NCBI GenBank assembly: GCA_945877575.1
Contig: CAMDUE010000002.1
Coordinates: 124,001 to 188,000, forward strand
From: Chitinophaga pinensis
Lineage (GTDB): Bacteria; Bacteroidota; Bacteroidia; NS11-12g; UBA955
DNA length: 64,000 bases
Reading direction: 5' to 3'
Shown here: positions 36,326 to 45,029 of the stretch, one piece after another
Layout: each line of letters starts with the position of its first letter
Numbering within the stretch: position 1 is the stretch's first letter
The notes under the pieces: generated by a model
What the model saw: the letters and a program-made list of their open reading frames with translations, nothing else
Told to the model about the DNA's origin: nothing
Databases searched by the model: none
Position numbers and translations under genes: made by a program

Positions 36326-38163
36326 GATACGACGTAATAGTAGTTGGGGCAGGACACGCAGGTTGTGAAGCAGCGAATGCAGCAGCACAAATGGGGACCA
36401 AGGTCTTACTTCTAACCATGAATATGGAAACCATTGCAAAAATGAGTTGCAATCCGGCAATGGGTGGCGTAGCTAAAGGACAAATTATTCGAGAAATAGA
36501 TGCGCTTGGCGGAATGAGCGGAATCATTACAGATAAAACAATGATTCAATTCAGAATGCTGAATAGAAGCAAAGGTTTAGCTATGTGGAGTCCAAGAGCT
36601 CAAAGCGATAGATGGAGATTCTCAGAAGAATGGAGATTGGCACTAGAAGAAAATCAAAATGTAGATTTCTTCCAAGATTCTGTTGATGAATTGATTATTG
36701 AAGGCTCAAAAGTGATTGGCGTAAAATGTAGCATGGGAAATACATTTTACAGTAAGAGCGTCATAGTAACCGCAGGTACTTTTCTTAACGGTATAATACA
36801 TATAGGAAGAAAACAAGTAGGAGGAGGAAGAATGGGAGAAAAAGCTTCCACTGGAATAACCGCACAACTAGAATCGTTGGGCTTTGAAAGTGGAAGAATG
36901 AAAACCGGTACCCCTCCAAGAATAGACGGACGTAGTTTAAACTATGATAAAATGGAGGAACAAAAAGGTGACGAAGAACCTTTCACATTTAGTTATTTAA
37001 AAAACATTAGAAACCTACAAGAACAAAGAAGCTGTCATATTACCTATACCAATTCAGAAGTACATGAAATTCTTAGAGAAGGGTTTGAAGATTCTCCGAT
37101 GTACAACGGATCAATCAGTGGATTAGGCCCTAGATATTGTCCAAGTATTGAAGATAAAATAAATCGATTTGCTGAAAGAGATAGACATCAAATATTCGTA
37201 GAACCTGAGGGTTGGAAAACGATAGAGGTATATGTAAATGGATTCAGCACATCCTTACCTGAAGAAATTCAAGTAAAAGCTTTAAGAAAGATTCCAGGTT
37301 TTGAACAAGCAAAAATATTTAGACCTGGTTACGCTATAGAATATGACTTCTTTCAACCAACCCAATTACGCGCTACACTCGAAACTAAAAACATTGATAA
37401 TCTATACTTTGCAGGTCAAATCAACGGAACAACAGGTTACGAGGAAGCAGCTGCCCAAGGATTAATGGCTGGTATCAATGCCGCACTAAAGGTAAAGGAA
37501 GAAGAACCACTCATACTTGGAAGAGACCAAGCTTATATTGGAGTACTTATTGATGATCTGATTAGTAAAGGGACCGAAGAACCCTACAGAATGTTTACCT
37601 CAAGGGCTGAATATAGAATTAGTTTGAGACAAGATAATGCTGATGAACGTTTAACTCCATTAGGATATAAAATAGGGTTGGCTCAAGAAAATAGAATGTT
37701 CGAATTGGAAAACACAAACAAGGCATCTAAGGAAATAATAGAATTACTTCTAAATACGAATATTTCACCGGAAGATGCTCCTTTACATTTGAGTAGTAGT
37801 TTAAAAGAAAAACAAAGAGCCAATAAAATTCTTCTTCGTCCAGAAATACAACTACAAGATCTACAAACGATTAAAGGATTAGAATCTATAAATGATTATG
37901 ATACAGAAGCTAAGTTAAGGGCTGAGATATTTATTAAATATCAAACCTATCTTGAAAGAGAAAGAGAACAGGCAGACAAATTAAAGAGACTGGAATACAT
38001 TCAAATCCCTGAAAATTTCGATTATATGAAATTAGGTGCGATGAGTATGGAATCAAGAGAGAAGTTAAAAAAAATAAAACCAGCAACCATTGGTCAAGCT
38101 AAACAAATAAGCGGAGTATCACCTTCTGATATATCTGTGTTACTTATACATTTCGGAAGGTAA
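36322..38163 (+). CDS. mnmG: tRNA uridine-5-carboxymethylaminomethyl modification enzyme MnmG (GidA)
   Basis: A 613-residue FAD enzyme that works with MnmE to modify the wobble uridine of several tRNAs. It has the FAD-binding VVGAGHAGCEAANAAAQMG (about 5-23), SCNPAMGGVAKGQIIREIDALGG (split; about 46), GTFLNG (about 151), GRMKTGTPPRIDGRS (about 193) and PGYAIEYDFFQPTQL (about 335). Length is normal. mnmG is next to oriC in many bacteria, and the intergenic gap 1.3 kb downstream carries a parS-like site. The region is notably A-rich on this strand compared with genes beyond 39.8 kb. Confidence 0.97.
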   Translation: MRYDVIVVGAGHAGCEAANAAAQMGTKVLLLTMNMETIAKMSCNPAMGGVAKGQIIREIDALGGMSGIITDKTMIQFRMLNRSKGLAMWSPRAQSDRWRFSEEWRLALEENQNVDFFQDSVDELIIEGSKVIGVKCSMGNTFYSKSVIVTAGTFLNGIIHIGRKQVGGGRMGEKASTGITAQLESLGFESGRMKTGTPPRIDGRSLNYDKMEEQKGDEEPFTFSYLKNIRNLQEQRSCHITYTNSEVHEILREGFEDSPMYNGSISGLGPRYCPSIEDKINRFAERDRHQIFVEPEGWKTIEVYVNGFSTSLPEEIQVKALRKIPGFEQAKIFRPGYAIEYDFFQPTQLRATLETKNIDNLYFAGQINGTTGYEEAAAQGLMAGINAALKVKEEEPLILGRDQAYIGVLIDDLISKGTEEPYRMFTSRAEYRISLRQDNADERLTPLGYKIGLAQENRMFELENTNKASKEIIELLLNTNISPEDAPLHLSSSLKEKQRANKILLRPEIQLQDLQTIKGLESINDYDTEAKLRAEIFIKYQTYLEREREQADKLKRLEYIQIPENFDYMKLGAMSMESREKLKKIKPATIGQAKQISGVSPSDISVLLIHFGR

Positions 38164-38164
38164 A

Positions 38165-39466
38165 ATGAAGGTTGGTTTATCAATATTGATTTCAGTCATA
38201 ATCTGTAGCTGTGCAAACCCCGTTTCTCCAACTGGAGGCGAAAAGGATATAGATCCTCCTAAAATCATAAATATAGACTCAACCACTAAAAGTGGTATAG
38301 TAAGTGTCTACTTCGATGAGAATATCAAATTTCAAAATAATATTCAACTTAATCCTTCGAAAAATTTTAAAAAGGCTAAAGTGGAAATTGAAAATAAAGC
38401 AATACATATTCAAGTCGAATCATTTACAAGCAGTATAGCTTTCAATGATGCTATAAATGATCTAAATGAAAATAACCCAGGAAAGTATCCATTCATATTA
38501 CTAAACAAAGACACAACTGAGTTTAAAGTAAATTATGAAAATAATCAGAGCAGTAAAACAAAAGTAAATGGTTATGTAAAAATTGACAGTCTTTATTATA
38601 TGGCTGATAATAGCGATAAAGAACAGTTAAGGTTTGAAGGTTTACCATCGGGAGATAAAGAAGTTTATATCTACAGTGACGATAACAAAAACAATCAATA
38701 CGATGAAAATGAATCTTACTCAACTTTTAAGGTTGAAGTAATAGATAGTTTCTTCACGTATTTATATCCTCCGAAAAAAGAAATCGTATTTATACAACAA
38801 AAGGATACAGCTAAATATTCGTACTTGGTTACAAATTCAGTCAGACTGAGAGATAGTATTGAAAAGTTATTGGATGTAAGAATACATTTAGATACTCTTA
38901 AATATTTAACTCAAGATTCATTGAAAGTTAAAGAAATCTGTTCGGGACAAATAATAAAGAAATTAAACATTAAAGCAGTCTGGCAGATTAAAAGTATACC
39001 GTATATATATGTAGAGGGAAAAGATAGTTTTTACTTATCCGAATATCCAATGTTTTACAACGGACCGCCTCAACACAAACCTCTTGATTATTACAATTAT
39101 GACTCTGCTATTAAATATTTAATTAAAAAGGATACATCTGTAAAGTCATACCGAAAATTAGGAAAAATTGAATTTCAAAATGATTCTAATGTAACCTACA
39201 GATTAATCGTATATAAAGGAAAGACAGAAATAATTAATTATCCTTTACATTCTGGTAATACGTGCTTTGTTTTACCAATAGGTTCGTTTAATTATTTATT
39301 GTGGAACGATGAAAATGGAGATAAGATATGTGCGCCAGGAGAAGATATTTTAAATTACTACTTTGGGATGGACATAAACGCTCAATTAACGAATACAATC
39401 GTAGTGAAAAAGTCTAAAAAACAGGAGAAAAACTCTCCAAATACGAAGACTATTCTGAGTGAATAA
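38165..39466 (+). CDS. Ig-like domain lipoprotein (Bacteroidota type)
   Basis: A 433-residue lipoprotein (MKVGLSILISVIICSC, Cys at 16) starting 1 bp after mnmG. After the lipobox comes NPVSPTGGEKDIDPPKI and an SbsA Ig-like domain with YFDENIKFQNN, the pattern of a widespread Bacteroidota surface family. The remainder is beta-rich, with EF-hand-like DDNKNNQYDENES (about 177) and DENGDKICAPGEDI (about 380). These could bind calcium. Very AT-rich. Function unknown. Confidence 0.8.
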   Translation: MKVGLSILISVIICSCANPVSPTGGEKDIDPPKIINIDSTTKSGIVSVYFDENIKFQNNIQLNPSKNFKKAKVEIENKAIHIQVESFTSSIAFNDAINDLNENNPGKYPFILLNKDTTEFKVNYENNQSSKTKVNGYVKIDSLYYMADNSDKEQLRFEGLPSGDKEVYIYSDDNKNNQYDENESYSTFKVEVIDSFFTYLYPPKKEIVFIQQKDTAKYSYLVTNSVRLRDSIEKLLDVRIHLDTLKYLTQDSLKVKEICSGQIIKKLNIKAVWQIKSIPYIYVEGKDSFYLSEYPMFYNGPPQHKPLDYYNYDSAIKYLIKKDTSVKSYRKLGKIEFQNDSNVTYRLIVYKGKTEIINYPLHSGNTCFVLPIGSFNYLLWNDENGDKICAPGEDILNYYFGMDINAQLTNTIVVKKSKKQEKNSPNTKTILSE

Positions 39467-39610
39467 GGGGAAAAGATTGGGAGGTAAAAACCTATGTGGA
39501 AATACATGAAACATCACCCGAAAAACACAACCCTTGAAGTTGATTTTTCCAAAGATAACGACATGAAAAATATTTATATAATTAATTGATATATAAAACT
39601 TTATATAATT

Positions 39611-39626
39611 TGTTTCACGTGAAAAA
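39611..39626. other. parS-like centromere site
   Basis: TGTTTCACGTGAAAAA matches the ParB-binding consensus TGTTTCACGTGAAACA at 15 of 16 positions and contains the perfect 12-bp palindrome TTTCACGTGAAA. It lies in a gene-free region, as expected for an origin-proximal parS. Confidence 0.7.
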
Positions 39627-39756
39627 GGTTATAAAATGATACAATCCACCAATCCACAGAGAATAGATATAATACATTAATATAAAATTTAAAAAGGTTT
39701 ATTTATTACTATTGGGACTGTGAAAAACCCAATCAAGGGAATATCAAAAATGGGAT

Positions 39757-39764
39757 TAGATTTG
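39757..39764 (+). promoter_or_regulatory. -7 box (TAGATTTG) exactly 4 nt before pheS
   Basis: A perfect TAnnTTTG followed by TAAT and ATG 39769. It predicts a leaderless pheS transcript. Confidence 0.6.
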
Positions 39765-39768
39765 TAAT

Positions 39769-40779
39769 ATGATTCAGGACATAGAAAAATACGAAAAAGA
39801 AATAGATGGATATGTGATTGAAAGCTCGGCACAATTAGAAGAGTTTCGTTTGACGTATTTGTCTCGCAAGGGAATCATAGCACAATTATTTGAAGATTTT
39901 AAAAATTTGCAGGGAGAAGATAAAAGATCTGTTGGAAAGCCTTTGAATGTTTTGAAGAAAAAGGCGGAAGATCTTTTTGAACAGAAGAAAGCGGAATTTG
40001 AAAATCAAGACGGAGCAAGTGATGAGGGTATAGATTTTAGTTTACCTGTTTATCAAGATATGCCAGGAAGTGTTCATCCGTTGAAAGCGGTTGAAAATAG
40101 ATTGATTGATATTTTTTATTCTTTGGGATTTGATTTAGCAGATGGTCCGGAGATTGAAGATGACTGGCACAACTTTGGGGCTTTGAATTTTGCTGATGAC
40201 CATCCTGCAAGGGATATGCAAGATACTTTTTTTATTGGTGAACATGTTTTGAGAACGCATACTAGTTCAGTGCAAATCAGAGAGATGCAAAAGCATGAAC
40301 CTCCTTTCCGATTGATTATGCCTGGTAGGGTTTACCGAAATGAGGCGGTGAGTTCAAGAAGCAACTGTTTCTTCCATCAGATTGAGGGATTGTATGTTGA
40401 TCAAGGAGTTACGTTTGCGGATTTAAAGCAAACTTTGTATTATTTTGTTCAGCAATTTTTTGGAAAGGGAAAAGAGGTTCGATTTAGATCTAGTTATTTC
40501 CCTTTTACTGAACCCAGCGCAGAAATGGATGTTTGGGTTGGATTAGATACAGAAGAAAATAAACGACTTACAAAAGGAACAGGTTGGTTGGAAGTTTTGG
40601 GTTGCGGAATGGTACATCCCAATGTTTTGGATGCCTGCGGTATAGATTCTCAAAAATTTTCCGGCTTCGCCTTTGGGATTGGTATGGATAGAATTACCAT
40701 GTTGAATTACGGCATCAATGATATTAGAGATTTATTCTTGAACGATGTTCGTATGTTAAAACAGTTTCAGGGACAATGA
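39769..40779 (+). CDS. pheS: Phenylalanyl-tRNA synthetase alpha subunit
   Basis: A 336-residue class II synthetase subunit that charges tRNA-Phe together with PheT. An N-terminal coiled coil (about 1-85) precedes the core. Motif 1 region is PLKAVENRLIDIFYSLGFD, motif 2 is RLIMPGRVYRNEAVSSRSNCFFHQIEGLYVD (split: GRVYRNE at about 187), and motif 3 is FAFGIGMDRITMLNYGI (about 304). The substrate pocket VFGCGM-type stretch reads EVLGCGMVHPNVL. pheT is not adjacent. It overlaps lpxH by 4 bp. Confidence 0.96.
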   Translation: MIQDIEKYEKEIDGYVIESSAQLEEFRLTYLSRKGIIAQLFEDFKNLQGEDKRSVGKPLNVLKKKAEDLFEQKKAEFENQDGASDEGIDFSLPVYQDMPGSVHPLKAVENRLIDIFYSLGFDLADGPEIEDDWHNFGALNFADDHPARDMQDTFFIGEHVLRTHTSSVQIREMQKHEPPFRLIMPGRVYRNEAVSSRSNCFFHQIEGLYVDQGVTFADLKQTLYYFVQQFFGKGKEVRFRSSYFPFTEPSAEMDVWVGLDTEENKRLTKGTGWLEVLGCGMVHPNVLDACGIDSQKFSGFAFGIGMDRITMLNYGINDIRDLFLNDVRMLKQFQGQ

Positions 40780-41570
40780 TCTATTTTGCTAGCGACTTCC
40801 ATTTGGGTATGGGCGTAAACGCCGATGAACGGGAAAGAAAAATTTGTCGCTGGTTGGACTTTGTATCGGAAGATGCCAGTGATATTTTTTTACTGGGAGA
40901 TTTGTTTGACTTTTGGTTTGAGTATAAAAAAGCAGTTCCCAAAGGATTTGTCCGTTTTTTGGGGAAGTTGGCGGAGTTAACGGATAAAGGAATTCGTATT
41001 CATGTTTGCGTTGGTAATCACGATTTATGGATGCGCGATTATTTGGAAAAGGAATGCGGGGTCAGAATTTTTAGGGAACCTGAAGTGCATGAGTTTTCGG
41101 GAAGAACATTTGTATTGCATCACGGAGATGGATTGGGTCCTGGAGACGAAAAGTATAAATTATTGAAACGTATTTTTACCAATAAGTTGGCTCAAGGCTT
41201 TTTTGGGATGCTTCATCCGGATTTGGGAATTCGTTTGGCATCGGGATGGAGTAAAAAAAGTAGATTGAATCAGCCAAAATGGGAGGAAACTTTCCAGGGA
41301 AATGATAAGGAGTATTTGGTGCAGTTTTGTGAGGATTGGTCGTTGGTAGATGGTAGGGGGACTTTGGTACATGGTAGGGGGTCTTTGGTAGGGGGTAGTG
41401 GGAATGTGGTAGATTATTTTGTGTTTGGGCATAGGCATTTGTTGTTGGATGTGACCTTGAGTAATGGGGCTTCGAGATATATCAATTTGGGACAATGGTT
41501 TACGGGATCGGCGTATGCGAAATTTGACGGTGATGAACTAGTGGTTCATGAGTTTGAAAAAATAAAATAA
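40776..41570 (+). CDS. lpxH: UDP-2,3-diacylglucosamine hydrolase-like phosphoesterase with heptad-repeat insert
   Basis: A 264-residue calcineurin-like metallophosphoesterase of lipid A synthesis. Motifs are FASDFHLGM (about 4), LLGDLFDFWF (about 39), VGNHDLWM (about 83), LHHGDGLGPGD (about 113) and VFGHRHL (about 215). Residues about 188-213 are an insertion of heptapeptides LVDGRGT, LVHGRGS and LVGGSGN, encoded by heptamer array E, placed just before the last His motif. Metal ligands are intact, so the enzyme is probably active. Such a repeat at this position is not a normal part of the family as I know it. Confidence 0.9.
   Translation: MIYFASDFHLGMGVNADERERKICRWLDFVSEDASDIFLLGDLFDFWFEYKKAVPKGFVRFLGKLAELTDKGIRIHVCVGNHDLWMRDYLEKECGVRIFREPEVHEFSGRTFVLHHGDGLGPGDEKYKLLKRIFTNKLAQGFFGMLHPDLGIRLASGWSKKSRLNQPKWEETFQGNDKEYLVQFCEDWSLVDGRGTLVHGRGSLVGGSGNVVDYFVFGHRHLLLDVTLSNGASRYINLGQWFTGSAYAKFDGDELVVHEFEKIK
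41338..41414. repeat. Heptamer array E inside lpxH (11 words)
   Basis: Eleven exact 7-bp words (GGTCGTT, GGTAGAT, GGTAGGG, GGACTTT, GGTACAT and so on) entirely within the reading frame. The pair GGTAGGG-GGACTTT recurs in array F. The translated frame avoids the TAG triplets in the words. Confidence 0.93.
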
Positions 41571-41575
41571 CTTTG
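41568..41575 (+). promoter_or_regulatory. -7 box (TAACTTTG) exactly 4 nt before ATG 41580
   Basis: A perfect TAnnTTTG overlapping the lpxH stop codon region, followed by TAAG and the ATG. Confidence 0.6.
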
Positions 41576-41579
41576 TAAG

Positions 41580-42137
41580 ATGAAGAATTTAATGTTGGCA
41601 GCAACTTGTTTATTGTTGGTTGGCTTTATGGGAAGCTGTGAAGATGGTGGTGGTGACAACAATAATAACAATGATAATGTAGGTCAAAAATTGACTTGTA
41701 CAATCAATGGAAAGGCCTGGGAAAGCAATGGTTTTTATGAGTTTATTCTGGTTGATGGAGATACTTTGTGGGGTTTAGAATCTGAAGATTATTCGGGATT
41801 TTTGAGCTTGACGGGTATACGATTTTCGGATACATCGAGAGTGCATTTTACAGTGGTTAAGACGGGTGCTGTTGCGGGAACATATACTGGAACTACTGAT
41901 CCGCAGGTGAGTGATTACTGCTCTTATTCGCCTAAGTGGGATTATACAACGTCTAAGTGGATGTTGCAGAATTACGACATTAACTGGACGGTTAGGGTTA
42001 CCCATTTTTATAAGGGGGAGAAGTTTTCGGGGTTGCTTAATGCAAGTCACAAAGTGATGAGTGGTGCAAGTTCTCCTTATGGAAATATTGAATTGACAGG
42101 CGGTGCTTTTACCGATGTACCTTTGGTTAGGAAATAA
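41580..42137 (+). CDS. Hypothetical lipoprotein
   Basis: A 185-residue lipoprotein: signal MKNLMLAATCLLLVGFMGSC with Cys at 20, then an Asp/Asn linker (EDGGGDNNNNNDNVG). The mature part is beta-rich: LTCTINGKAWESNGFYE, a domain-like pattern GFLSLTGIRF, GAVAGTYTGT and WTVRVTHFYKGEKFSGLLNASHK. This resembles small Bacteroidota beta-barrel lipoproteins annotated as DUF6252-type, but I am not certain. It lies between lpxH and prfA on the same strand; the prfA ATG follows its stop directly. Confidence 0.75.
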   Translation: MKNLMLAATCLLLVGFMGSCEDGGGDNNNNNDNVGQKLTCTINGKAWESNGFYEFILVDGDTLWGLESEDYSGFLSLTGIRFSDTSRVHFTVVKTGAVAGTYTGTTDPQVSDYCSYSPKWDYTTSKWMLQNYDINWTVRVTHFYKGEKFSGLLNASHKVMSGASSPYGNIELTGGAFTDVPLVRK

Positions 42138-43205
42138 ATGTTAGACAAATTAGAGGCGGTATACGCACATTTTAAGGAGTTGGAATTGCTTTTAAGCAGT
42201 CCCGAGGTTTCAACAGATATCAGGCGTTTTAAGAAATTGAATAAGGAATACCGCGATTTAGAGTCGGTGGTGGAGGCTTATTTTGAGTATAAAAAGGTGG
42301 TTGAAGGCATTGCAGAGGCGAAAAATATCCTTCAGAACGAGAAAGATAAGGAGCTGAAAGACATGGCCAAGGATGAATTAGACATGCTTGAGGCTAAGGT
42401 GGCGCCGATGGAAGAGGAGATTAGATTGTTGTTGCTTCCGCAGGATCCTGAGGATGCGAAAACGTGCGTGGTTGAGATCAGGGCGGGTACTGGAGGTGAC
42501 GAGGCTTGTATTTTTGCGGGGGACGTTTACCGGATGTACAGCAAGTTTTGCTCATCGAAGGGATGGAGTACCGAAGTGATGGAGGAGATGGAAGGAAGCA
42601 CCGGAGGATTTTCTAAGATCAGTTTTGCCATTAATGAACAAGGTTCTTATGGAATTATGAAGTACGAAAGTGGAGTACACCGAGTGCAGAGAGTTCCTTT
42701 GACGGAAAGTCAGGGCAGGGTGCATACATCGGCGATAACGGTTGCGGTGATGCCGGAGGCGGATGAGGTGGATGTGAATTTCAGGGAAGCGGATGTGAAA
42801 ATGGAAACATCGCGAAGCGGTGGTGCGGGTGGACAGAACGTAAACAAGGTGGAAACTAAGGTTATGTTGACCCACTTACCTACGGGAACGGTGGTTATTT
42901 GTCAAACAGAAAGAACGCAGTTGGGGAATAGGGAAAAGGCCATGAAGATCTTGAGAACCAAGTTGTACGAGGTAGAATTGGAGAAACACAATGCGGCCAT
43001 TGCTGCAAAAAGAAAAACGTTGGTGTCGACGGGTGATAGAAGCGCAAAGATTAGAACGTATAATTATCCTCAGAGTAGATTGACGGATCACAGAATAGGA
43101 TTGACGCGGTATGACCTTCCAAACGTGATGGATGGAGACATTGAAGATATCATCAATGCGTTGATGGTTGCGGAAAACGCAGAACGATTGAAGGCTGAGG
43201 GATAA
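42138..43205 (+). CDS. prfA: Peptide chain release factor 1
   Basis: A 355-residue class I release factor for UAA and UAG stop codons. The domain order is helical N-terminus, then [18 protein letters not shown], the codon-recognition region [18 protein letters not shown] (about 178-195), the catalytic [13 protein letters not shown] (Gly-Gly-Gln about 226-228) and [16 protein letters not shown] (about 300). The RF1-type recognition loop, without RF2's SPF, decides the name. The start directly abuts the previous stop. Confidence 0.96.
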   Translation: MLDKLEAVYAHFKELELLLSSPEVSTDIRRFKKLNKEYRDLESVVEAYFEYKKVVEGIAEAKNILQNEKDKELKDMAKDELDMLEAKVAPMEEEIRLLLLPQDPEDAKTCVVEIRAGTGGDEACIFAGDVYRMYSKFCSSKGWSTEVMEEMEGSTGGFSKISFAINEQGSYGIMKYESGVHRVQRVPLTESQGRVHTSAITVAVMPEADEVDVNFREADVKMETSRSGGAGGQNVNKVETKVMLTHLPTGTVVICQTERTQLGNREKAMKILRTKLYEVELEKHNAAIAAKRKTLVSTGDRSAKIRTYNYPQSRLTDHRIGLTRYDLPNVMDGDIEDIINALMVAENAERLKAEG

Positions 43206-43213
43206 AAAATGCT

Positions 43214-43221
43214 TATTTTTG
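43214..43221 (+). promoter_or_regulatory. -7 box (TATTTTTG) exactly 4 nt before rpoN
   Basis: A perfect TAnnTTTG followed by ATGT and ATG 43226, with a TTG 23 bp upstream as a possible -33 element. Confidence 0.6.
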
Positions 43222-43225
43222 ATGT

Positions 43226-44677
43226 ATGGCTTTAAGTCAGTCTCAAATACAAACCCTTCAACAGAAGCTTTCACCGCAGCAAATTCAATTTATTAAGCTG
43301 TTGCAGATGAACACGCTTGATTTTGAAGAGCGGATGACAGAGGAGCTGTTAGACAATCCGGCGTTGGAAAAAACAGACGGAGAAACCGAGTACGAAGAAA
43401 CATCCCCCGAAACAGAAAAAGACTGGGACGACGACAGAATTGACGTTGATGAAATGCTCAGGGCTAGTGGGGCGGATGATGACTACGGAAGCTTCCGAAT
43501 GGGCGAAGATTACAGCGGTGAGGAGCGAGATGAGTTGCCGATTAGGGCGGAAAGTTCGTTCGTGGAGTTTTTGGTGGAGCAAGCAAGAGCAAGTTTTCAC
43601 GATGAAAAAGAGTTGATGCTGGCGCTTCATTTGATCAATTCCATTGAGGAAGATGGTTATTTGAGAAGGGAATTGAGGAGCATTCGCAATGATTTGGCGT
43701 TCAACGAGAACATCATGACCACCGAAGATGAGTTGGAAAAGATATTGATTAGAATTCAGAATTTTGATCCAGCGGGAATCGGTGCGAGAGATTTGCAAGA
43801 GTGTTTGTTGTTGCAATTGTATAAGAAAGATTACGGCGATAATGAAGCTATTTCGTTGGCTGAAAGCATTATTGCTGATCAGATGGATGCTTTTTCGAAG
43901 AAGCATTACGATAAGATTACCAAGGCTTTGAAGATCAGTGATGAGCAGTTGAGGGCGGCTATTGCTGAGATTGTGAGATTGAATCCCAAGCCGGGTGAAT
44001 CGGGTTCTGGCGGAAGCGGAAAGACGCAGTACATCATACCTGATTTTACGGTAAAGAACGAGGACGGGCATTTGTTGGTGACTTTAAATTCACGCAATGC
44101 GCCTGAATTGAGGTTGAGCGCTGCGTATGTTGAGACCTTGAAGACCTACGAAAGTACTCTTCAAAAAGAGCAACAATTGAAAGATGCGGTTCAATACATC
44201 AAGCAGAAGGTGGATGGTGCTCGTTGGTTTATCGATTCGGTGAAGCAGCGTCAAAACACGTTGTTGAACACGATGGAGGCCATTGTCAAGCGGCAGCGCG
44301 AGTTTTTCTTGGAAGGGGAGGAAATGTATTTGCGTCCCATGATATTGAAAGACATTGCAGAAACCATTGGCATGGATGTGAGCACAATCAGTAGGGTGGC
44401 AAATTCGAAGTATGTGGAAACGGAATTTGGAATTTTTCCGTTGAAATTTTTCTTTACCGAGGGAATATCGACCGATGAAGGTGAGGAAGTTTCCAACAGA
44501 GAGATTAAGAAGATTTTGGAGGAGGCCATCAACAAAGAGAACAAGAGCAAGCCGTTGACGGACGATGCCTTGGCGGAGTTATTAAAGGCAAAAGGGTACA
44601 ATATTGCGCGCAGAACGGTGGCTAAATACCGAGAACAGATGAATATACCGGTGGCGCGCATGAGAAAGGAGTTATAA
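43226..44677 (+). CDS. rpoN: RNA polymerase sigma-54 factor
   Basis: A 483-residue sigma-54 that needs AAA+ activators to open promoters with -12/-24 boxes. Region I is present (MALSQSQIQTLQQKLSPQQIQ, with LLQMNTLDFEERMTEELLDNPALE). The acidic region II follows. The core binding domain has FDPAGIGARDLQECLLLQL, then the HTH MILKDIAETIGMDVSTISRVANSKYVE and the RpoN box NIARRTVAKYREQMNIP (about 460). All parts are intact. No activator gene is seen in the window. Confidence 0.97.
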   Translation: MALSQSQIQTLQQKLSPQQIQFIKLLQMNTLDFEERMTEELLDNPALEKTDGETEYEETSPETEKDWDDDRIDVDEMLRASGADDDYGSFRMGEDYSGEERDELPIRAESSFVEFLVEQARASFHDEKELMLALHLINSIEEDGYLRRELRSIRNDLAFNENIMTTEDELEKILIRIQNFDPAGIGARDLQECLLLQLYKKDYGDNEAISLAESIIADQMDAFSKKHYDKITKALKISDEQLRAAIAEIVRLNPKPGESGSGGSGKTQYIIPDFTVKNEDGHLLVTLNSRNAPELRLSAAYVETLKTYESTLQKEQQLKDAVQYIKQKVDGARWFIDSVKQRQNTLLNTMEAIVKRQREFFLEGEEMYLRPMILKDIAETIGMDVSTISRVANSKYVETEFGIFPLKFFFTEGISTDEGEEVSNREIKKILEEAINKENKSKPLTDDALAELLKAKGYNIARRTVAKYREQMNIPVARMRKEL

Positions 44678-44678
44678 T

Positions 44679-45029
44679 ATGGGAATGAGACAAGAAAAAT
44701 TTGCTCGACAAATCCAGAAGGATTTGGGAGAGTTGCTATCGGCGCACCGACACGAATGGTTGACGGGTGCGTTTGTTACTATATCGAAGGTGGTTGTAAG
44801 TCCAGACTTGGGTTATTTAAAGGTGTATTTGAGTTTGTACAACAACCAAAACAGAGCAGCGATTTTGGAGCATTTGAATGGCGAAATCAACAAGGAAATC
44901 CGCCACAAATTGGCTCAAAAGATCAGAAACAGCGTAAGAACGGTACCTGAAATACGGTTTTACGAAGACGAAACACTTGACTACGTTGAAAAAATGGAAG
45001 AGTTGTTTCGGAAGATCAAGGATCAATGA
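44679..45029 (+). CDS. rbfA: 30S ribosome-binding factor A
   Basis: A 116-residue KH-like protein that helps 16S rRNA 5'-end maturation. It has RQEKFARQIQKDLGELL, TISKVVVSPDLGYLKVYLSLY (about 35-55) and the end VRTVPEIRFYEDETLDYVEKMEEL, the RbfA signature. It starts 1 bp after rpoN and overlaps the next gene by 4 bp, so rpoN-rbfA-lolC are cotranscribed. Confidence 0.94.
   Translation: MGMRQEKFARQIQKDLGELLSAHRHEWLTGAFVTISKVVVSPDLGYLKVYLSLYNNQNRAAILEHLNGEINKEIRHKLAQKIRNSVRTVPEIRFYEDETLDYVEKMEELFRKIKDQ

Larger units (their letters stand above)
39467..39768. other. AT-rich gene-free region, putative replication origin or its flank
   Basis: A 302-bp gap without an ORF, bounded by the mnmG operon and pheS. 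It is strongly AT-rich with TTTATATAATT repeated twice (about 39568 and 39600). It holds a 15-of-16 parS match, and three degenerate DnaA-box-like strings: CAATCCACA at about 39649, TGTGGAAAT at about 39495 (minus strand) and CAATCCACC at about 39642. No perfect TTATCCACA is seen. Gene orientation changes here from mixed to almost all plus-strand, and plus-strand genes to the right are visibly richer in G and T. These fit an origin; a cumulative skew plot is needed to confirm. Confidence 0.5.

Noticed and set aside
43349-44071. A 240-codon minus-strand ORF inside rpoN
   Set aside because: rpoN is intact and conserved on the plus strand; the antisense product shows no family signature and is very His/Gln/Ile-rich as expected for a shadow frame.
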